A stretch of 64,000 bases of DNA from Sutcliffiella sp. FSL R7-0096. Lineage in GTDB: Bacteria > Bacillota > Bacilli > Bacillales > Bacillaceae_I. The stretch is from contig NZ_CP152003.1 of the NCBI RefSeq assembly GCF_038595065.1, positions 1,406,001-1,470,000 of the forward strand. The letters are read 5' to 3'. The translations under genes and the position numbers were made by a program. Shown piece by piece: positions 43,868 through 53,234 of the stretch. Under the pieces are notes generated by a model. That model ran no database searches. It was not told the origin of the DNA and worked only from the letters and a program-made list of their open reading frames with translations. Each line of letters opens with the position of its first letter. Position 1 is the first letter of the stretch.

Positions 43868-44206
43868 ATGACACATGCGCATATTTCCACATGGGCAATC
43901 GCACTCATTTTGTTTGTTGTTGTGCTTGTACTGACAAAGGTAGGAAAAGAAAAAGGTGCTAAAATCACATCGATGGTATTGAGATTGTTCTACATATTGA
44001 TTGTTGTAACGGGATTGCAGCTTGGCTGGGGCTGGATTACAAATGGACAATATGTATTGAAAATGGTATTGGGTATCGTGGTAATCGGTTTGATGGAGAT
44101 GATCTCTGTCCGTACAAGAAAAGGAAAGTCTACTGTTGTAGTATGGATACTATTCGTGTTGGCTTTAGCTTATATCATCCATTTGGGCTTTAGTTTACCG
44201 ATGTAA
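43868..44206 (+). CDS. yisL: YisL, UPF0344 (DUF1516) membrane protein
   Basis: A 112-residue membrane protein with about four hydrophobic helices: WAIALILFVVVLVLTKV, KITSMVLRLFYILIVVTGLQL, LKMVLGIVVIGLMEMIS and VVVWILFVLALAYIIHL. This is the UPF0344/YisL pattern. Function unknown. GAAGGAGGTTAG precedes the ATG. The gene is flanked by oppositely oriented copies of the MITE-like repeat. Confidence 0.88.
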   Translation: MTHAHISTWAIALILFVVVLVLTKVGKEKGAKITSMVLRLFYILIVVTGLQLGWGWITNGQYVLKMVLGIVVIGLMEMISVRTRKGKSTVVVWILFVLALAYIIHLGFSLPM

Positions 44207-44211
44207 TATCA

Positions 44212-44400
44212 TTAAGCTCTTTTCTCAAAGATTGTTGCTACCCTGTAGTAAAAAGTCGGCAATTGAACTTCTTACTGCTTACTTACCCTAGAATGTGGAT
44301 GTAGTACATTGTCTCTGCAGGGAAAAGAGCACGACAATAAGGAATATAACGGTTGGTTTATAAATACGAAAAAGCAACAAGTTTACGAAAATAGCTTATT
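44212..44400 (+). repeat. MITE-like dispersed repeat, copy 3
   Basis: It begins TTAAGCTCTTTTCTCAAAGA, six bases after the yisL stop, and ends GTTTACGAAAATAGCTTATT. The AAAAAGTCGGCAATTG hairpin arm and GGAAAAGAGCACGACA block are close to copy 1. Confidence 0.75.
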
Positions 44401-44408
44401 ACTAACAC

Positions 44409-44445
44409 AAAAAACGTGATTCGCAGTTAACCGGATCACGTTTTT
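44409..44445. terminator. Bidirectional terminator between yisL and yisN
   Basis: AAAAACGTGAT pairs with ATCACGTTTTT, with A and T tracts outside. Confidence 0.85.
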
Positions 44446-44453
44446 CTATGGAG

Positions 44454-45038
44454 TTATTCCGCTTTTCTGCGTTCCATATTTGTAAACATATACCGTTTCC
44501 CTGTCTGGAGAGTGTATTCAAAGCGGTCTGTCATCGATTTACCCCGAGTAAAATGGTGTTGAACGGAGCAAATAAATGTTTCATTATCGTAGACCAAGAA
44601 GTTCACTCCCGATGGTTCTTTCACATGGTCCATAAACTGCATTGTATTGTGACAGTAAATACAGTCATAAAGTGAAATGTTGGACTTATTTAATAATGTG
44701 GTGAATTTCGTGAAAGCATCCTCTGAAAGTTCCTCTAACAGTTCCATGTAAGGTTGTGGAAGCTTTTTGCGGACTCGAACTGCATCCCCGTTATTCAATT
44801 CATATAGATGTTTCGTATGTAAGATTACTTGCCCGGTTTCCAGAAGCACACCAGGTACCCACTCATTGGAAAGAAGGATCTCAATGCCCTCTTCAGAAAT
44901 CTCCTCTAGCAAAAATGCTTCATCATCCTCTGCCTCAAAAAAAATCCACTGGTCATTTATATTCTCAATTGTCCCACAAGAAAAAGAGCGTTTTTGCTCG
45001 TAGATGATGCTTTTTCGTTTTTGAAGATTCACAATCAT
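44454..45038 (-). CDS. yisN: YisN, DUF2777-family protein
   Basis: A 194-residue soluble protein: MIVNLQKRKSIIYEQKRSFS, an acidic stretch (EAEDDEAFLLEEISEEGIEI), a CIYCHN pair of cysteines near residue 128, and a basic C-terminus. This matches the YisN/DUF2777 family and the gene's place before asnO. Function is unknown; the second half resembles Vsr-like or zinc-binding folds only weakly. The GGAGG site is only two bases from the ATG at 45038 and is better spaced for a GTG at 45032. Confidence 0.8.
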   Translation of the reverse strand: MIVNLQKRKSIIYEQKRSFSCGTIENINDQWIFFEAEDDEAFLLEEISEEGIEILLSNEWVPGVLLETGQVILHTKHLYELNNGDAVRVRKKLPQPYMELLEELSEDAFTKFTTLLNKSNISLYDCIYCHNTMQFMDHVKEPSGVNFLVYDNETFICSVQHHFTRGKSMTDRFEYTLQTGKRYMFTNMERRKAE

Positions 45039-45267
45039 TTCCTCCAGTAGTTATGAAGTTGGGTTTTCTGCCATTCTTCCCTACTTTGCCTGCCTTTAAA
45101 CGGAAAGATGAAAGTTCCGAATCGGAATTAAATCTTCTCAACCCACTGGAAGGAAGACTTACATGGAATCGTTACGTAAACTCTTTCTTAAGTTCATGGT
45201 ATAAGCACTCCCGGCATAGTATAGAACAGCCGTAGTTTGCTTAAAGCAAAGGAGTGGATGGGACAAT

Positions 45268-47118
45268 ATGTGTGGTATTACAGGATGGATTGATTTCAAA
45301 AAGGATATTAAAGATCAGAAGGATATAGTGGAAAAAATGGCGGAAACATTATCGTTTCGTGGGCCTGATGATACTAATGTCTGGATGGGCCGTCATGTGG
45401 CATTTGGACATAAACGACTGGCTGTTGTCGACTTGGAGGGCGGCAAACAGCCGATGACAAGAACGAAAGCAGAAAAGAAGTTTACCATTTGTTACAATGG
45501 CGAACTTTATAATACAGAGGACATCAGAAGGGAGCTTCTCAAGAGGGGATACTCTTTCCGTGGTCATTCTGATACAGAGGTGCTGCTGACTGCCTATATG
45601 GAATGGAAGGAAGAATGTGTCCACCATTTGAATGGAATTTTTGCGTTTGCGATCTGGGATGAAGAAAAAGAGCAATTGTTCATCGCGAGGGACCGGCTTG
45701 GGGTGAAGCCGTTTTTCTACCATGAATCACAGGGGGTATTCATTTTTGGATCGGAATTAAAAGCGCTGCTCGCCCATCCGGATGTATCAAGCAAAGTCGG
45801 ATATGATGGATTGGCAGAAATCTTTGGTCTTGGTCCATCCCGTTCTCCTGGCCATGGATTATTCCATGATATAAAGGAACTCCGTCCGGCTCACCTTCTT
45901 GTATTATCGAGAAGGGGCGGATTAAAGATAAAGCGCTATTGGAATGTGGAAAGCAAGCCACATACGGACACGCTCGACGAAACCGTGGAAAAGGTCCGCT
46001 ACTTATTTACCGATGCGGTGACAAGGCAATTGGTATCGGATGTACCGGTATGTACGTTCCTTTCGGGGGGACTTGATTCAAGTGCGATAACCGCGATTGC
46101 TGCCAATGCTTTCAAGAGGGAAGGAAAGCCGCCATTAAATACGTATTCCATTGATTACGAGGAAAACGATAAATATTTCAAAGCGAATGAGTTCCAGCCA
46201 AACTCCGATGAGAAATGGATTAGAAGGATGACAGAAACCTTTGGGACGGTACATCACCGTTCCGTCATATCACAAACAAATCTCGCGGCCTATTTAAAAG
46301 AAGCCGTCCTAGTGCGGGACCAACCGGGAATGGCGGACATTGATTCCTCGCTGTTATGGTTCTGCCGGGAAATAAAACAAAACTATGTAGTTAGCCTTTC
46401 AGGGGAATGTGCCGATGAGATTTTTGGTGGATATCCGTGGTTTCATAGACCAGAGGACTTGGCTTCTAGTAATTTCCCCTGGATGCGTTCGACACAGGCA
46501 AGGATGGAGCTACTCCGACCGGAATGGAGTAGAAAGTTGAAGCTGGATGAATATATTACATCCAAATTTGAAGAAACCGTGAGGGAAACGCCAAGATTAG
46601 AAGGGGAAAGCCTATTGGAATCTCGTAGGCGGGAACTTTTCTATTTGAATATGATATGGTTTATGACAACTCTCCTAGATCGGAAGGATAGGATGAGTAT
46701 GGGAGCAAGCCTTGAGGTCCGAGTCCCATTTGCAGACCATCGTTTAGTAGAATACGTTTGGAATATCCCTTGGGAAATGAAAATGCATGGCAATAGGGAG
46801 AAAGGGATATTGCGGAAGGCTTTGGAAGGAATATTGCCAGAGGAAGTTCTCTATCGCAAGAAGAGTCCCTATCCAAAGACCCACCATCCTGTTTATACAA
46901 AACTGGTCAGAAATTGGCTGGAGGAGATTCTACAAGATAATACTAGTCCACTTCTTGAATTTTTCGATAAAAAGAAGCTGCAAGACATTGTATCCTCGGA
47001 AGGAAAAGCCTTTCAGGTTCCTTGGTTTGGTCAACTGATGACAGGTCCACAGCTTCTGGCTCACCTTGCACAAATTCATGTATGGTTTACTCATTACGGA
47101 GTAACAATAAAGGAATAA
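45268..47118 (+). CDS. asnO: AsnO, glutamine-hydrolysing asparagine synthetase
   Basis: A 616-residue asparagine synthetase B. The class II glutaminase domain begins with Cys2 (MCGITGWIDF) and holds RGPDD and YNGELYN. The synthetase domain has the PP-loop FLSGGLDSSAI and the later LSGECADEIFGGYPW segment. It makes asparagine from aspartate, ATP and glutamine in the cytoplasm; in B. subtilis asnO acts chiefly in sporulation. Length equals B. subtilis AsnO (614). AAAGGAGTGGAT lies before the ATG. Confidence 0.96.
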   Translation: MCGITGWIDFKKDIKDQKDIVEKMAETLSFRGPDDTNVWMGRHVAFGHKRLAVVDLEGGKQPMTRTKAEKKFTICYNGELYNTEDIRRELLKRGYSFRGHSDTEVLLTAYMEWKEECVHHLNGIFAFAIWDEEKEQLFIARDRLGVKPFFYHESQGVFIFGSELKALLAHPDVSSKVGYDGLAEIFGLGPSRSPGHGLFHDIKELRPAHLLVLSRRGGLKIKRYWNVESKPHTDTLDETVEKVRYLFTDAVTRQLVSDVPVCTFLSGGLDSSAITAIAANAFKREGKPPLNTYSIDYEENDKYFKANEFQPNSDEKWIRRMTETFGTVHHRSVISQTNLAAYLKEAVLVRDQPGMADIDSSLLWFCREIKQNYVVSLSGECADEIFGGYPWFHRPEDLASSNFPWMRSTQARMELLRPEWSRKLKLDEYITSKFEETVRETPRLEGESLLESRRRELFYLNMIWFMTTLLDRKDRMSMGASLEVRVPFADHRLVEYVWNIPWEMKMHGNREKGILRKALEGILPEEVLYRKKSPYPKTHHPVYTKLVRNWLEEILQDNTSPLLEFFDKKKLQDIVSSEGKAFQVPWFGQLMTGPQLLAHLAQIHVWFTHYGVTIKE

Positions 47119-47251
47119 ATTGCCAATAATAATTAAGTATGTTTACAACAATAAGACACTTTATTAATTAGAGCGATGAACACCTCCTAAACTCCTTTTA
47201 AAGGAGTTTCAGACTGTTGACAAACTATAAACTAGTTAGGTTATCTGTTGG

Positions 47252-47335
47252 AAGAGTTGATCTTCGTTGCAAGAGCTTCGCTTTCCGCGGGCAGTCCGGA
47301 AGCCTCCTCGGGCTAAGCCGTGGCCACTGAAAAAA
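47252..47335. repeat. GC-rich dispersed repeat (partial)
   Basis: TTCGCTTTCCGCGGGCAGTC followed by CGGAAGCCTCCTCGGGCTAA is a partial copy of the family seen at 47366, 51645 and 55912. Confidence 0.65.
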
Positions 47336-47365
47336 GTAATGAACTTTAATAATCTGGTTAACACC

Positions 47366-47497
47366 GCTGTTGTTTTCCGCAAACGGCTTCGCTTATCCAG
47401 AGGGCGACCTTGAGCCTCCTCAGGCTACGCCCTGCGGGGTCTCAAGATTGTCGCTATCCCCCCGCAGGAGTCTTCGCCTATTGCTCCAATCAACAGC
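47366..47497. repeat. GC-rich dispersed repeat upstream of the crt cluster
   Basis: GCTGTTGTTTTCCGCAAACG at the left and CGCCTATTGCTCCAATCAAC-AGC at the right form the imperfect inverted ends. GAGCCTCCTCAGGCTACGCC and CCCCGCAGGAGTC lie inside, as is typical of this Bacillaceae repeat. Confidence 0.7.
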
Positions 47498-47776
47498 TAG
47501 AAACCATAAAAAAAGATAAGTCCTGCGGGAGGAAAGGACATGGAAGACCCTGCAGGGCTTAGCCAATTTGTCTACACACTGAAACTCCTTTTAAAGGAGT
47601 TTTTGTTTCCACGATTAATGAGACAAGCTGTTTTTCGTTTTAAAACATCTGTTAAAGGTATCTATATTAATAGCAGAGAGTTACCGATTGTAAGATTAAA
47701 AGATATTATGTATAATGTTTGTGTAATATTTGTTTAATCAAGGATCGGTGTTTTTGGAATGAGGAGGCGTACTAAA

Positions 47777-49258
47777 ATGAGCAAGAAAATAATCATGGTT
47801 GGCGCAGGTCCAGGCGGTTTGGCAGCTGCAATGTTGCTTTCTGCCAATGGGTATCAGGTAACGGTAATGGAAAAGCAACATTATGTCGGTGGGAGAAACT
47901 CTGCCATAAAAATCGGTGAGTTTACGTTCGACATGGGCCCAACCTTCCTTAGTATGCCTCAAATCGCTGAAGAGATTTTTAAAGAGTCAAAGAGGAACAT
48001 GCATGACTACATGGAAATGAAAGAATTGAAGGATATGTATGAACTTGTTTTTCCGGATAAATCATTTATGGTGACTCGTGATCAAGAGAAAATGAAACAG
48101 ACCATTGAAAAATACTTTCCGGGAGAGGGAGAAGGCTACGAGCGCTTCATGTCCGAAACGGAAAAACGAATGGACGCTTTGACACCCATTCTCCAAGGAA
48201 AGATGGACCGTTTCTATCATTATTTCCAATGGAAGGTTATTAAAGCCCTTCCGCAATTAAGCTTAGGAAGCAGCCTATATGACCAACTGAGCAATTATTT
48301 TCGGGAAGAGCAGCTGAAACTTGCGTTCACATTCCAATCTAAATATCTTGGAATGTCTCCTTGGGAATGCCCAGGTGCTTTCTCGATCCTTTCTTGGATG
48401 GAGCATGCTTATGGAATCTATCATCCTATCGGCGGAGTCAATCAGCTTTCTAAGAGCATGGCTAAGGTTGTGACAGAACATGGTGGGACGATCAGCCTTG
48501 GCACAGGGGTGAAAAAGCTGTGGCTGCAAGGGCGTAAAGTAGTTGGTGTCATACTAGAAGATGGCAGTAAAGTCGAGGCGGATGAGGTAGTGGTCAATGG
48601 TGACTTTGCCCACGTCATGACAAACTTGGTGGATGATAAAGTACTAAAAAAATATAACAAGAGAAAATTGGAAAAGAAGAAGTTTTCCTGCTCTACATTC
48701 ATGATATACCTCGGGTTGGATAAGATGTATGACCTACCTCACCACAACATTATTTTTGCAGAGGATTACAAAAGGAATGTGGAAGAAATCACAAAAAGGA
48801 AAAAGCTTTCTAGCGACCCTTCCATCTATGTACAGAATGCTTCGGTTACAGATTCTACATTGGCTCCGAAGGGGAAGTCGGCCCTTTATATTCTAGCTCC
48901 GGTTCCTAACAATTTCAGTGAAATAGATTGGCAGGAAAATAAAGGGGAATTCAGAAGTCTGGTGTTTGACACACTGGAAAAGAAAAGTGGATTTAAAGAT
49001 CTTAGAAACCATATTGAAGTGGAGAAGATCCTTACTCCAGAAGATTGGGAGAAAGAAGTGTTTGTATATAAAGGAGCCACTTTTAACCTTGGACATCAGC
49101 TCAGTCAAATGATGGTGCTTCGTCCACATAACAAATTTGAAGAATTGGATAACTGCTGGCTTGTCGGTGGTGGGACCCACCCTGGAAGCGGATTGCCCAC
49201 TATATTAGAATCAGCACGAATCACTACCGGACTATTACGTAAAAAATATGAAACATAA
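47777..49258 (+). CDS. crtN: Phytoene/dehydrosqualene desaturase-like enzyme (CrtN family, 1)
   Basis: A 493-residue FAD-dependent carotenoid desaturase. The dinucleotide motif is IIMVGAGPGGLAAAMLLSAN G with EKQHYVGGRNS after it; the C-terminal FAD motif is NCWLVGGGTHPGSGLPTILES. CrtN enzymes dehydrogenate 4,4'-diapophytoene towards diaponeurosporene/diapolycopene. Which of the three CrtN-like proteins here makes which step is not decidable. GAGGAGG at 47761-47767 directs the start to ATG 47777. First gene of a three-gene operon ending in crtM. Confidence 0.9.
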   Translation: MSKKIIMVGAGPGGLAAAMLLSANGYQVTVMEKQHYVGGRNSAIKIGEFTFDMGPTFLSMPQIAEEIFKESKRNMHDYMEMKELKDMYELVFPDKSFMVTRDQEKMKQTIEKYFPGEGEGYERFMSETEKRMDALTPILQGKMDRFYHYFQWKVIKALPQLSLGSSLYDQLSNYFREEQLKLAFTFQSKYLGMSPWECPGAFSILSWMEHAYGIYHPIGGVNQLSKSMAKVVTEHGGTISLGTGVKKLWLQGRKVVGVILEDGSKVEADEVVVNGDFAHVMTNLVDDKVLKKYNKRKLEKKKFSCSTFMIYLGLDKMYDLPHHNIIFAEDYKRNVEEITKRKKLSSDPSIYVQNASVTDSTLAPKGKSALYILAPVPNNFSEIDWQENKGEFRSLVFDTLEKKSGFKDLRNHIEVEKILTPEDWEKEVFVYKGATFNLGHQLSQMMVLRPHNKFEELDNCWLVGGGTHPGSGLPTILESARITTGLLRKKYET

Positions 49259-49299
49259 CTTCAACAAAGCTTCCAAGCGAAAAGATTGGAGAAAGCTCA

Positions 49300-50799
49300 A
49301 TGAGTAGACATATAGCCGTAGCAGGAGCAGGGATAGGTGGGATGATCACAGCGCTTCTTTTAAAGAAACAGGGATTTACCGTGAGCATCTATGAAAAAGA
49401 AAACAAAGCAGGAGGTCGCCTTTCTTTTGTCGATAGAGAAGGTTACCGAATCGACAAGGGCCCAACCATCGTCCTTCTCCCGGAGATGTTAAAGAGCATT
49501 TTGAAAGAAGCAGGGGTTCCTGATGATGCTTGGGAGCTCATGGGGCTTGATACCCTTTACTCCATAAACTTCAAAGATGGTAAAAAATACAGGAAATTTA
49601 AAGACAGGGAAATACAGTTAATGGAGTTGTCTCAAGAATTTCCTGGTGAAGAAGAGGGCTTTAAACAGTACATGGAAGCAATGAAAGCAAACTTTGAAAT
49701 AGGGCAGACCTCCTTCCTCGAGAAATCTTTTACAAGAAAACGAGATTTCTGGACTGGAAAGAACCTCGCATCTTTAGTCAGATTAAAAGCTTATCAATCC
49801 ACCAAAAAATTCTCCGGGTCCTTTTTCAAGGATGAACGACTTCGGGAAGCTTACTCTTTACAAACGTTATATATCGGTGGTCATCCCAAGACATCACCTG
49901 CTATGTACAGTCTGATACCTTACAGTGAGCATGAACATGGTATCCATTACATGAAAGGTGGATATGCCTCCCTGGTGAAAGTATTGACAGACACTATAGA
50001 GAAAATGGGGATCCCGCTTTATGTGGAAAGCAAGGTAGAAGATATCAAGAAGGTAAACGGCCGCGTGGAGTCAATCCGGGTTAACGGTCGTGCCATTGAG
50101 GTAGACGCTCTTGTGTGGAACGGTGACTTTCCTACTGCTGCACATATTCTCCATGACAAGAGAAAGTATGAACCTTCATCTGGATGTCTACTTTTCTATT
50201 TCGGATTGGACGGAGTGTATGATGAGTCAGATGTTCACCAATTTTTTATGAGTGGAGATTTTGATCAGCATATGAGGGAAGTGTTTGAGGAGAAGAAAGT
50301 ACCAACAGATCCATCCTTTTATACTTTTAATCCTTCATTGATAGATTCTTCATTGGCCCCAGACGGAAAAAGTACGCTATATGTATTAGTTCCGGTTCCT
50401 TCTGGCAGTCATATAGATTGGAACCAAGAAACAGGGTTTATGGCTAAGATATTAAAGAATATTGAAGAAAGGGCCTTCCCTGGATTAAGCGAGAAGATGG
50501 AATGGATGGAAGTAAGGACACCGAATGACGCCGAACAGGATGGTTTATTTCAGGGAGGAAGTTTCGGCATTGCGCCAAGTTTATTCCAGTCCGGTGTATT
50601 TAGGCCACAAGCGAAACCGACCAACCTTGAAAATTTGTATGCAACAGGTGCTTCCGTTCACCCAGGGGGTGGCATCCCCATTGTCATGCAAAGTGCAAAA
50701 CTTGCTGCAAATCAGATAATCCAAGATTTTGCCCATCATTCATCTACAAAGGATGTGAAACTCAATGACCGACTTAACGAAAGCATATCTTCATTGTGA
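49300..50799 (+). CDS. crtN: Phytoene/dehydrosqualene desaturase-like enzyme (CrtN family, 2)
   Basis: A 499-residue paralogue of the preceding enzyme: VAGAGIGGMITALLLKKQG binds FAD, followed by EKENKAGGRLSF and the C-terminal NLYATGASVHPGGGIPIVMQS. It probably works in the same desaturation chain or in a terminal oxidation. GGAGAAAGCTC precedes the ATG. Its last 35 bases overlap crtM, implying coupled translation. Confidence 0.9.
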   Translation: MSRHIAVAGAGIGGMITALLLKKQGFTVSIYEKENKAGGRLSFVDREGYRIDKGPTIVLLPEMLKSILKEAGVPDDAWELMGLDTLYSINFKDGKKYRKFKDREIQLMELSQEFPGEEEGFKQYMEAMKANFEIGQTSFLEKSFTRKRDFWTGKNLASLVRLKAYQSTKKFSGSFFKDERLREAYSLQTLYIGGHPKTSPAMYSLIPYSEHEHGIHYMKGGYASLVKVLTDTIEKMGIPLYVESKVEDIKKVNGRVESIRVNGRAIEVDALVWNGDFPTAAHILHDKRKYEPSSGCLLFYFGLDGVYDESDVHQFFMSGDFDQHMREVFEEKKVPTDPSFYTFNPSLIDSSLAPDGKSTLYVLVPVPSGSHIDWNQETGFMAKILKNIEERAFPGLSEKMEWMEVRTPNDAEQDGLFQGGSFGIAPSLFQSGVFRPQAKPTNLENLYATGASVHPGGGIPIVMQSAKLAANQIIQDFAHHSSTKDVKLNDRLNESISSL

Positions 50800-51598
50800 A
50801 TCCATAATCAAAGAACATTCGAATACCTTTTACAAGGCATTCATGTTTTTGCCTAAAGAAAAGAAACAGGCAGTCTGGGCTGTGTATGCTTTTTGTCGCC
50901 ATGTGGATGATATTGTGGATGAGGGAAGGGACCCCAAGGAGGAACTTTTTGGATTCAAACAATCTTTTGCCGTTTTTTTGAAAGGTCATTTACCTTCACA
51001 AGATCCGATGTGGCTTGCCCTTCAGGATGTATTCCGAAAATATGAGATGGATGTGCAAGCCTTTCACGATATGTTCACAGGGCAGGAAATGGATTTATAT
51101 AAAAAGATATATTATACAGAAGAAGAGGTGCTTCATTATTCCTACCATGTAGCAAGCACGGTTGGTTTGATGTTACTTCCCATCCTTGCGCCAAAAAATA
51201 AGGATGCATTGCGACAAGATGCCATTGCGCTTGGCCAAGCGATGCAAATTACCAACATCCTCCGGGATATCGGTGAAGACCTGGAGCGGGATAGAATATA
51301 TATTCCCGTTGAAAAGCTTGAGCAGGAAGGCTACTCAGTTGAAGACTTAAAAATGCACACCGTGAACAATAAGTTCATCTCTGTATGGGAAGATATGGCC
51401 AATAAGGCGGAAAAGCTTTATGAACAGGCGATGAGCTCCATTGATCTCTATCCGTTCCATTCCAGGACACCGGTAAAGGGAGCGGCGTTTTTGTACCGTG
51501 CCATTCTCGGTTCTATCCGTAAAAAAGGTTATTCTGTTTTTAAAATGAAGCACTATGTTAGTAAGGAAGAGAAGCGGGAAATCATTTCGCAAATTTAA
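50765..51598 (+). CDS. crtM: Dehydrosqualene (diapophytoene) synthase CrtM, at the yisP position
   Basis: A 277-residue head-to-head prenyl synthase (squalene/phytoene synthase family). The two Asp-rich motifs are DDIVDEGRD (Asp48, Asp49, Asp52) and DIGEDLERD (Asp168, Asp172, Asp176). It condenses two farnesyl diphosphates to 4,4'-diapophytoene, the entry to C30 carotenoids. The flanking desaturases support that role. B. subtilis has only YisP here, a relative that acts on farnesyl diphosphate. AAAGGATGTG precedes the ATG inside the crtN end. Confidence 0.9.
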   Translation: MTDLTKAYLHCESIIKEHSNTFYKAFMFLPKEKKQAVWAVYAFCRHVDDIVDEGRDPKEELFGFKQSFAVFLKGHLPSQDPMWLALQDVFRKYEMDVQAFHDMFTGQEMDLYKKIYYTEEEVLHYSYHVASTVGLMLLPILAPKNKDALRQDAIALGQAMQITNILRDIGEDLERDRIYIPVEKLEQEGYSVEDLKMHTVNNKFISVWEDMANKAEKLYEQAMSSIDLYPFHSRTPVKGAAFLYRAILGSIRKKGYSVFKMKHYVSKEEKREIISQI

Positions 51599-51637
51599 AA
51601 AATCACCACGGTGGCTGGACACTGTGGTGATTTTTTG
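51597..51637 (+). terminator. Terminator of the forward crt operon
   Basis: AAAAAATCACCAC pairs with GTGGTGATTTTTT right after the crtM stop. Confidence 0.88.
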
Positions 51638-51644
51638 TTAAACG

Positions 51645-51760
51645 CGGTTGATTTCCGTTCCAGGCGCTTTGCTTTCCTGCGGGCGGTCCGTGAGCCTCCG
51701 GCGGGGTCTCACCTGTCCCTTCCTCCCACGAGAGCTGCGCGCCTTCCACTCCAAGCAAAA
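51645..51760. repeat. GC-rich dispersed repeat between the two crt operons
   Basis: GGTTGATTTCCGTTCCAGGC at the left end and CGCCTTCCACTCCAAGCAAA at the right end are imperfect inverted copies. The middle has CTGCGGGCGGTCCGTGAGCC. Confidence 0.72.
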
Positions 51761-51767
51761 AGGAGTT

Positions 51768-53234
51768 TTAACCTCGTTCTGAAATGGCTTTTCCTACATT
51801 CAAGCCTGATATGGTGACCATGGGGGAGCCTCCGCCGGGGTGAGTGGAGCCGCCTACAAAATAGAGGTTTCCGATATCGGCAGATTTGTTTCGTGGTCGG
51901 AAGAAGGCATCCATTTTTCGGTTGGAAGCTATTCCGTACAAAGCGCCTTTAAAGGCACCGAACATCGATTGAATCTCGCCGGGTGAGATAACCTTATCTG
52001 TCAAGACATGTTCCTTCAGAGAGAGGCCGTTATCTGCCAAAGAATCGTAAATCAGTTCTTTGTATGTTTCGGGGGCCTTGGAAGATTCCCCTATGGTTGC
52101 TGGCGCGTTTGCTAAAATAAATAAATTATCTCCATTAGGACTTTTTTCTTTTTCAGTAAAAGAAGAATTGCTGAGATAGATGGTAGGTTCTTTTGCATAT
52201 TGCTTTTCATCAAACAAACTCTTAAATTCCTGTTGATAGTCTTTTGAAAAATAAACAGTATGATGTAGCAATTCGGGATGACGCTTGTTCATTTCCGCAA
52301 GAATTACATATGCAGAGATTGATGGTTCATAACCAGCGGCTTTTTTATCGGTAAAGTGAGGCCTGTCCACTTCCTTAACAAGCTCAGGGTAAGCAACCAA
52401 CAAGTCTGCATTCATGACAATAGTATCTGTCATATATCGATCGCCGTCTTCGGTTGAGACGGACACAGCTTTCTTGTTTTTTACTTCTATACTTGTAACC
52501 TTACAGTTTGTTTTTATGGATACCCCAATCTTTTTGGCAACCTCTTCAAAGCCTGTAGCGATTTTTGTATTCCCGCCTTTTGTGTAGTAAACGCCCTCCA
52601 CAAGTTCCAAAAAAGCGATTAAGCCAAAAGTCGCCGGGGAGACGTAGGGGGATGATCCAATATAGGTTGCATAGCGGTCCAATGCCTGAATAACGAAGGG
52701 GTTGGTGAAATATTTACGGTGTAAGCCATGTAATGATTGCATAGGACGTACTTTGCTGAAGGAAAAGCCTAACGTTGGTGATAGATAATCAGCGGTGGAC
52801 GTGAAGGTTCGGCGGAAAAATTGGGCCTCTCCCAGCATGTATAATCTAGTAACCTCTTTTAAAAAAGCGTCGTAATTCTTTGCACCGGCTGGGTCCAAAA
52901 CTGCAAGTTGTTCCTTCATCTTTTCTCTAACGGAACTAAAGTCCAGAAATGTCCCATCAGGAAAATAATTTCTTGTGTGGCTATGAAGTTTCACGAAACT
53001 AAAATAGTCATCTGGATTTTCCCCTGTTTGTGAAATGACCTCCTTAAAAACTTCGGGCATGGTGATGGTATTTGGTCCAAAATCGAAAGATGCCTGTCCT
53101 AACTGAACAGGCATCAGTTTCCCGCCTATATGATTATTTTTTTCAAGTAAGGTTACGTCAAAACCGTTAGAAGCAAGCGTAATGGCAGCTGAAAGACCAC
53201 CAAGGCCACCTCCGATGACAATCACTCTTTTCAT
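51768..53234 (-). CDS. Carotenoid desaturase/oxidase (CrtN/CrtP family, 3)
   Basis: A 488-residue FAD enzyme: VIVIGGGLGGLSAAITLASN G, EKNNHIGGKLMP, and C-terminal NLYFVGGSTHPGGGSPMVTIS. In staphyloxanthin-type pathways the enzyme next to the glycosyltransferase (CrtP) oxidises the terminal methyl of diaponeurosporene. Its place after a GT and an acyltransferase suggests that role, but a desaturase function cannot be ruled out. The ATG overlaps the glycosyltransferase stop by four bases. Last gene of the reverse operon. Confidence 0.87.
   Translation of the reverse strand: MKRVIVIGGGLGGLSAAITLASNGFDVTLLEKNNHIGGKLMPVQLGQASFDFGPNTITMPEVFKEVISQTGENPDDYFSFVKLHSHTRNYFPDGTFLDFSSVREKMKEQLAVLDPAGAKNYDAFLKEVTRLYMLGEAQFFRRTFTSTADYLSPTLGFSFSKVRPMQSLHGLHRKYFTNPFVIQALDRYATYIGSSPYVSPATFGLIAFLELVEGVYYTKGGNTKIATGFEEVAKKIGVSIKTNCKVTSIEVKNKKAVSVSTEDGDRYMTDTIVMNADLLVAYPELVKEVDRPHFTDKKAAGYEPSISAYVILAEMNKRHPELLHHTVYFSKDYQQEFKSLFDEKQYAKEPTIYLSNSSFTEKEKSPNGDNLFILANAPATIGESSKAPETYKELIYDSLADNGLSLKEHVLTDKVISPGEIQSMFGAFKGALYGIASNRKMDAFFRPRNKSADIGNLYFVGGSTHPGGGSPMVTISGLNVGKAISERG

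Larger units (their letters stand above)
47189..47602. mobile_element. MITE-like element with 36-bp terminal inverted repeats
   Basis: The left end (47189-47226) has ACTCCTTTTAAAGGAGT then TTCAGACTGTTGACAAA. The right end (47567-47602) is its inverted copy, TTTGTCTACACACTGAAA then the same near-palindrome. The 414-bp interior has no transposase frame and includes two copies of the GC-rich dispersed repeat. The ends resemble those of IS1182-type elements that sit at hairpins, from memory. No target duplication is evident. Confidence 0.6.

Noticed and set aside
45053-45235. 60-codon forward frame between yisN and asnO
   Set aside because: No ribosome binding site in front of the ATG (the CCTCC there belongs to the reverse-strand yisN start) and no recognisable family.
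47540-47737. 65-codon forward frame upstream of the first crtN
   Set aside because: It runs through the right inverted end of the MITE-like element and has no conserved features.
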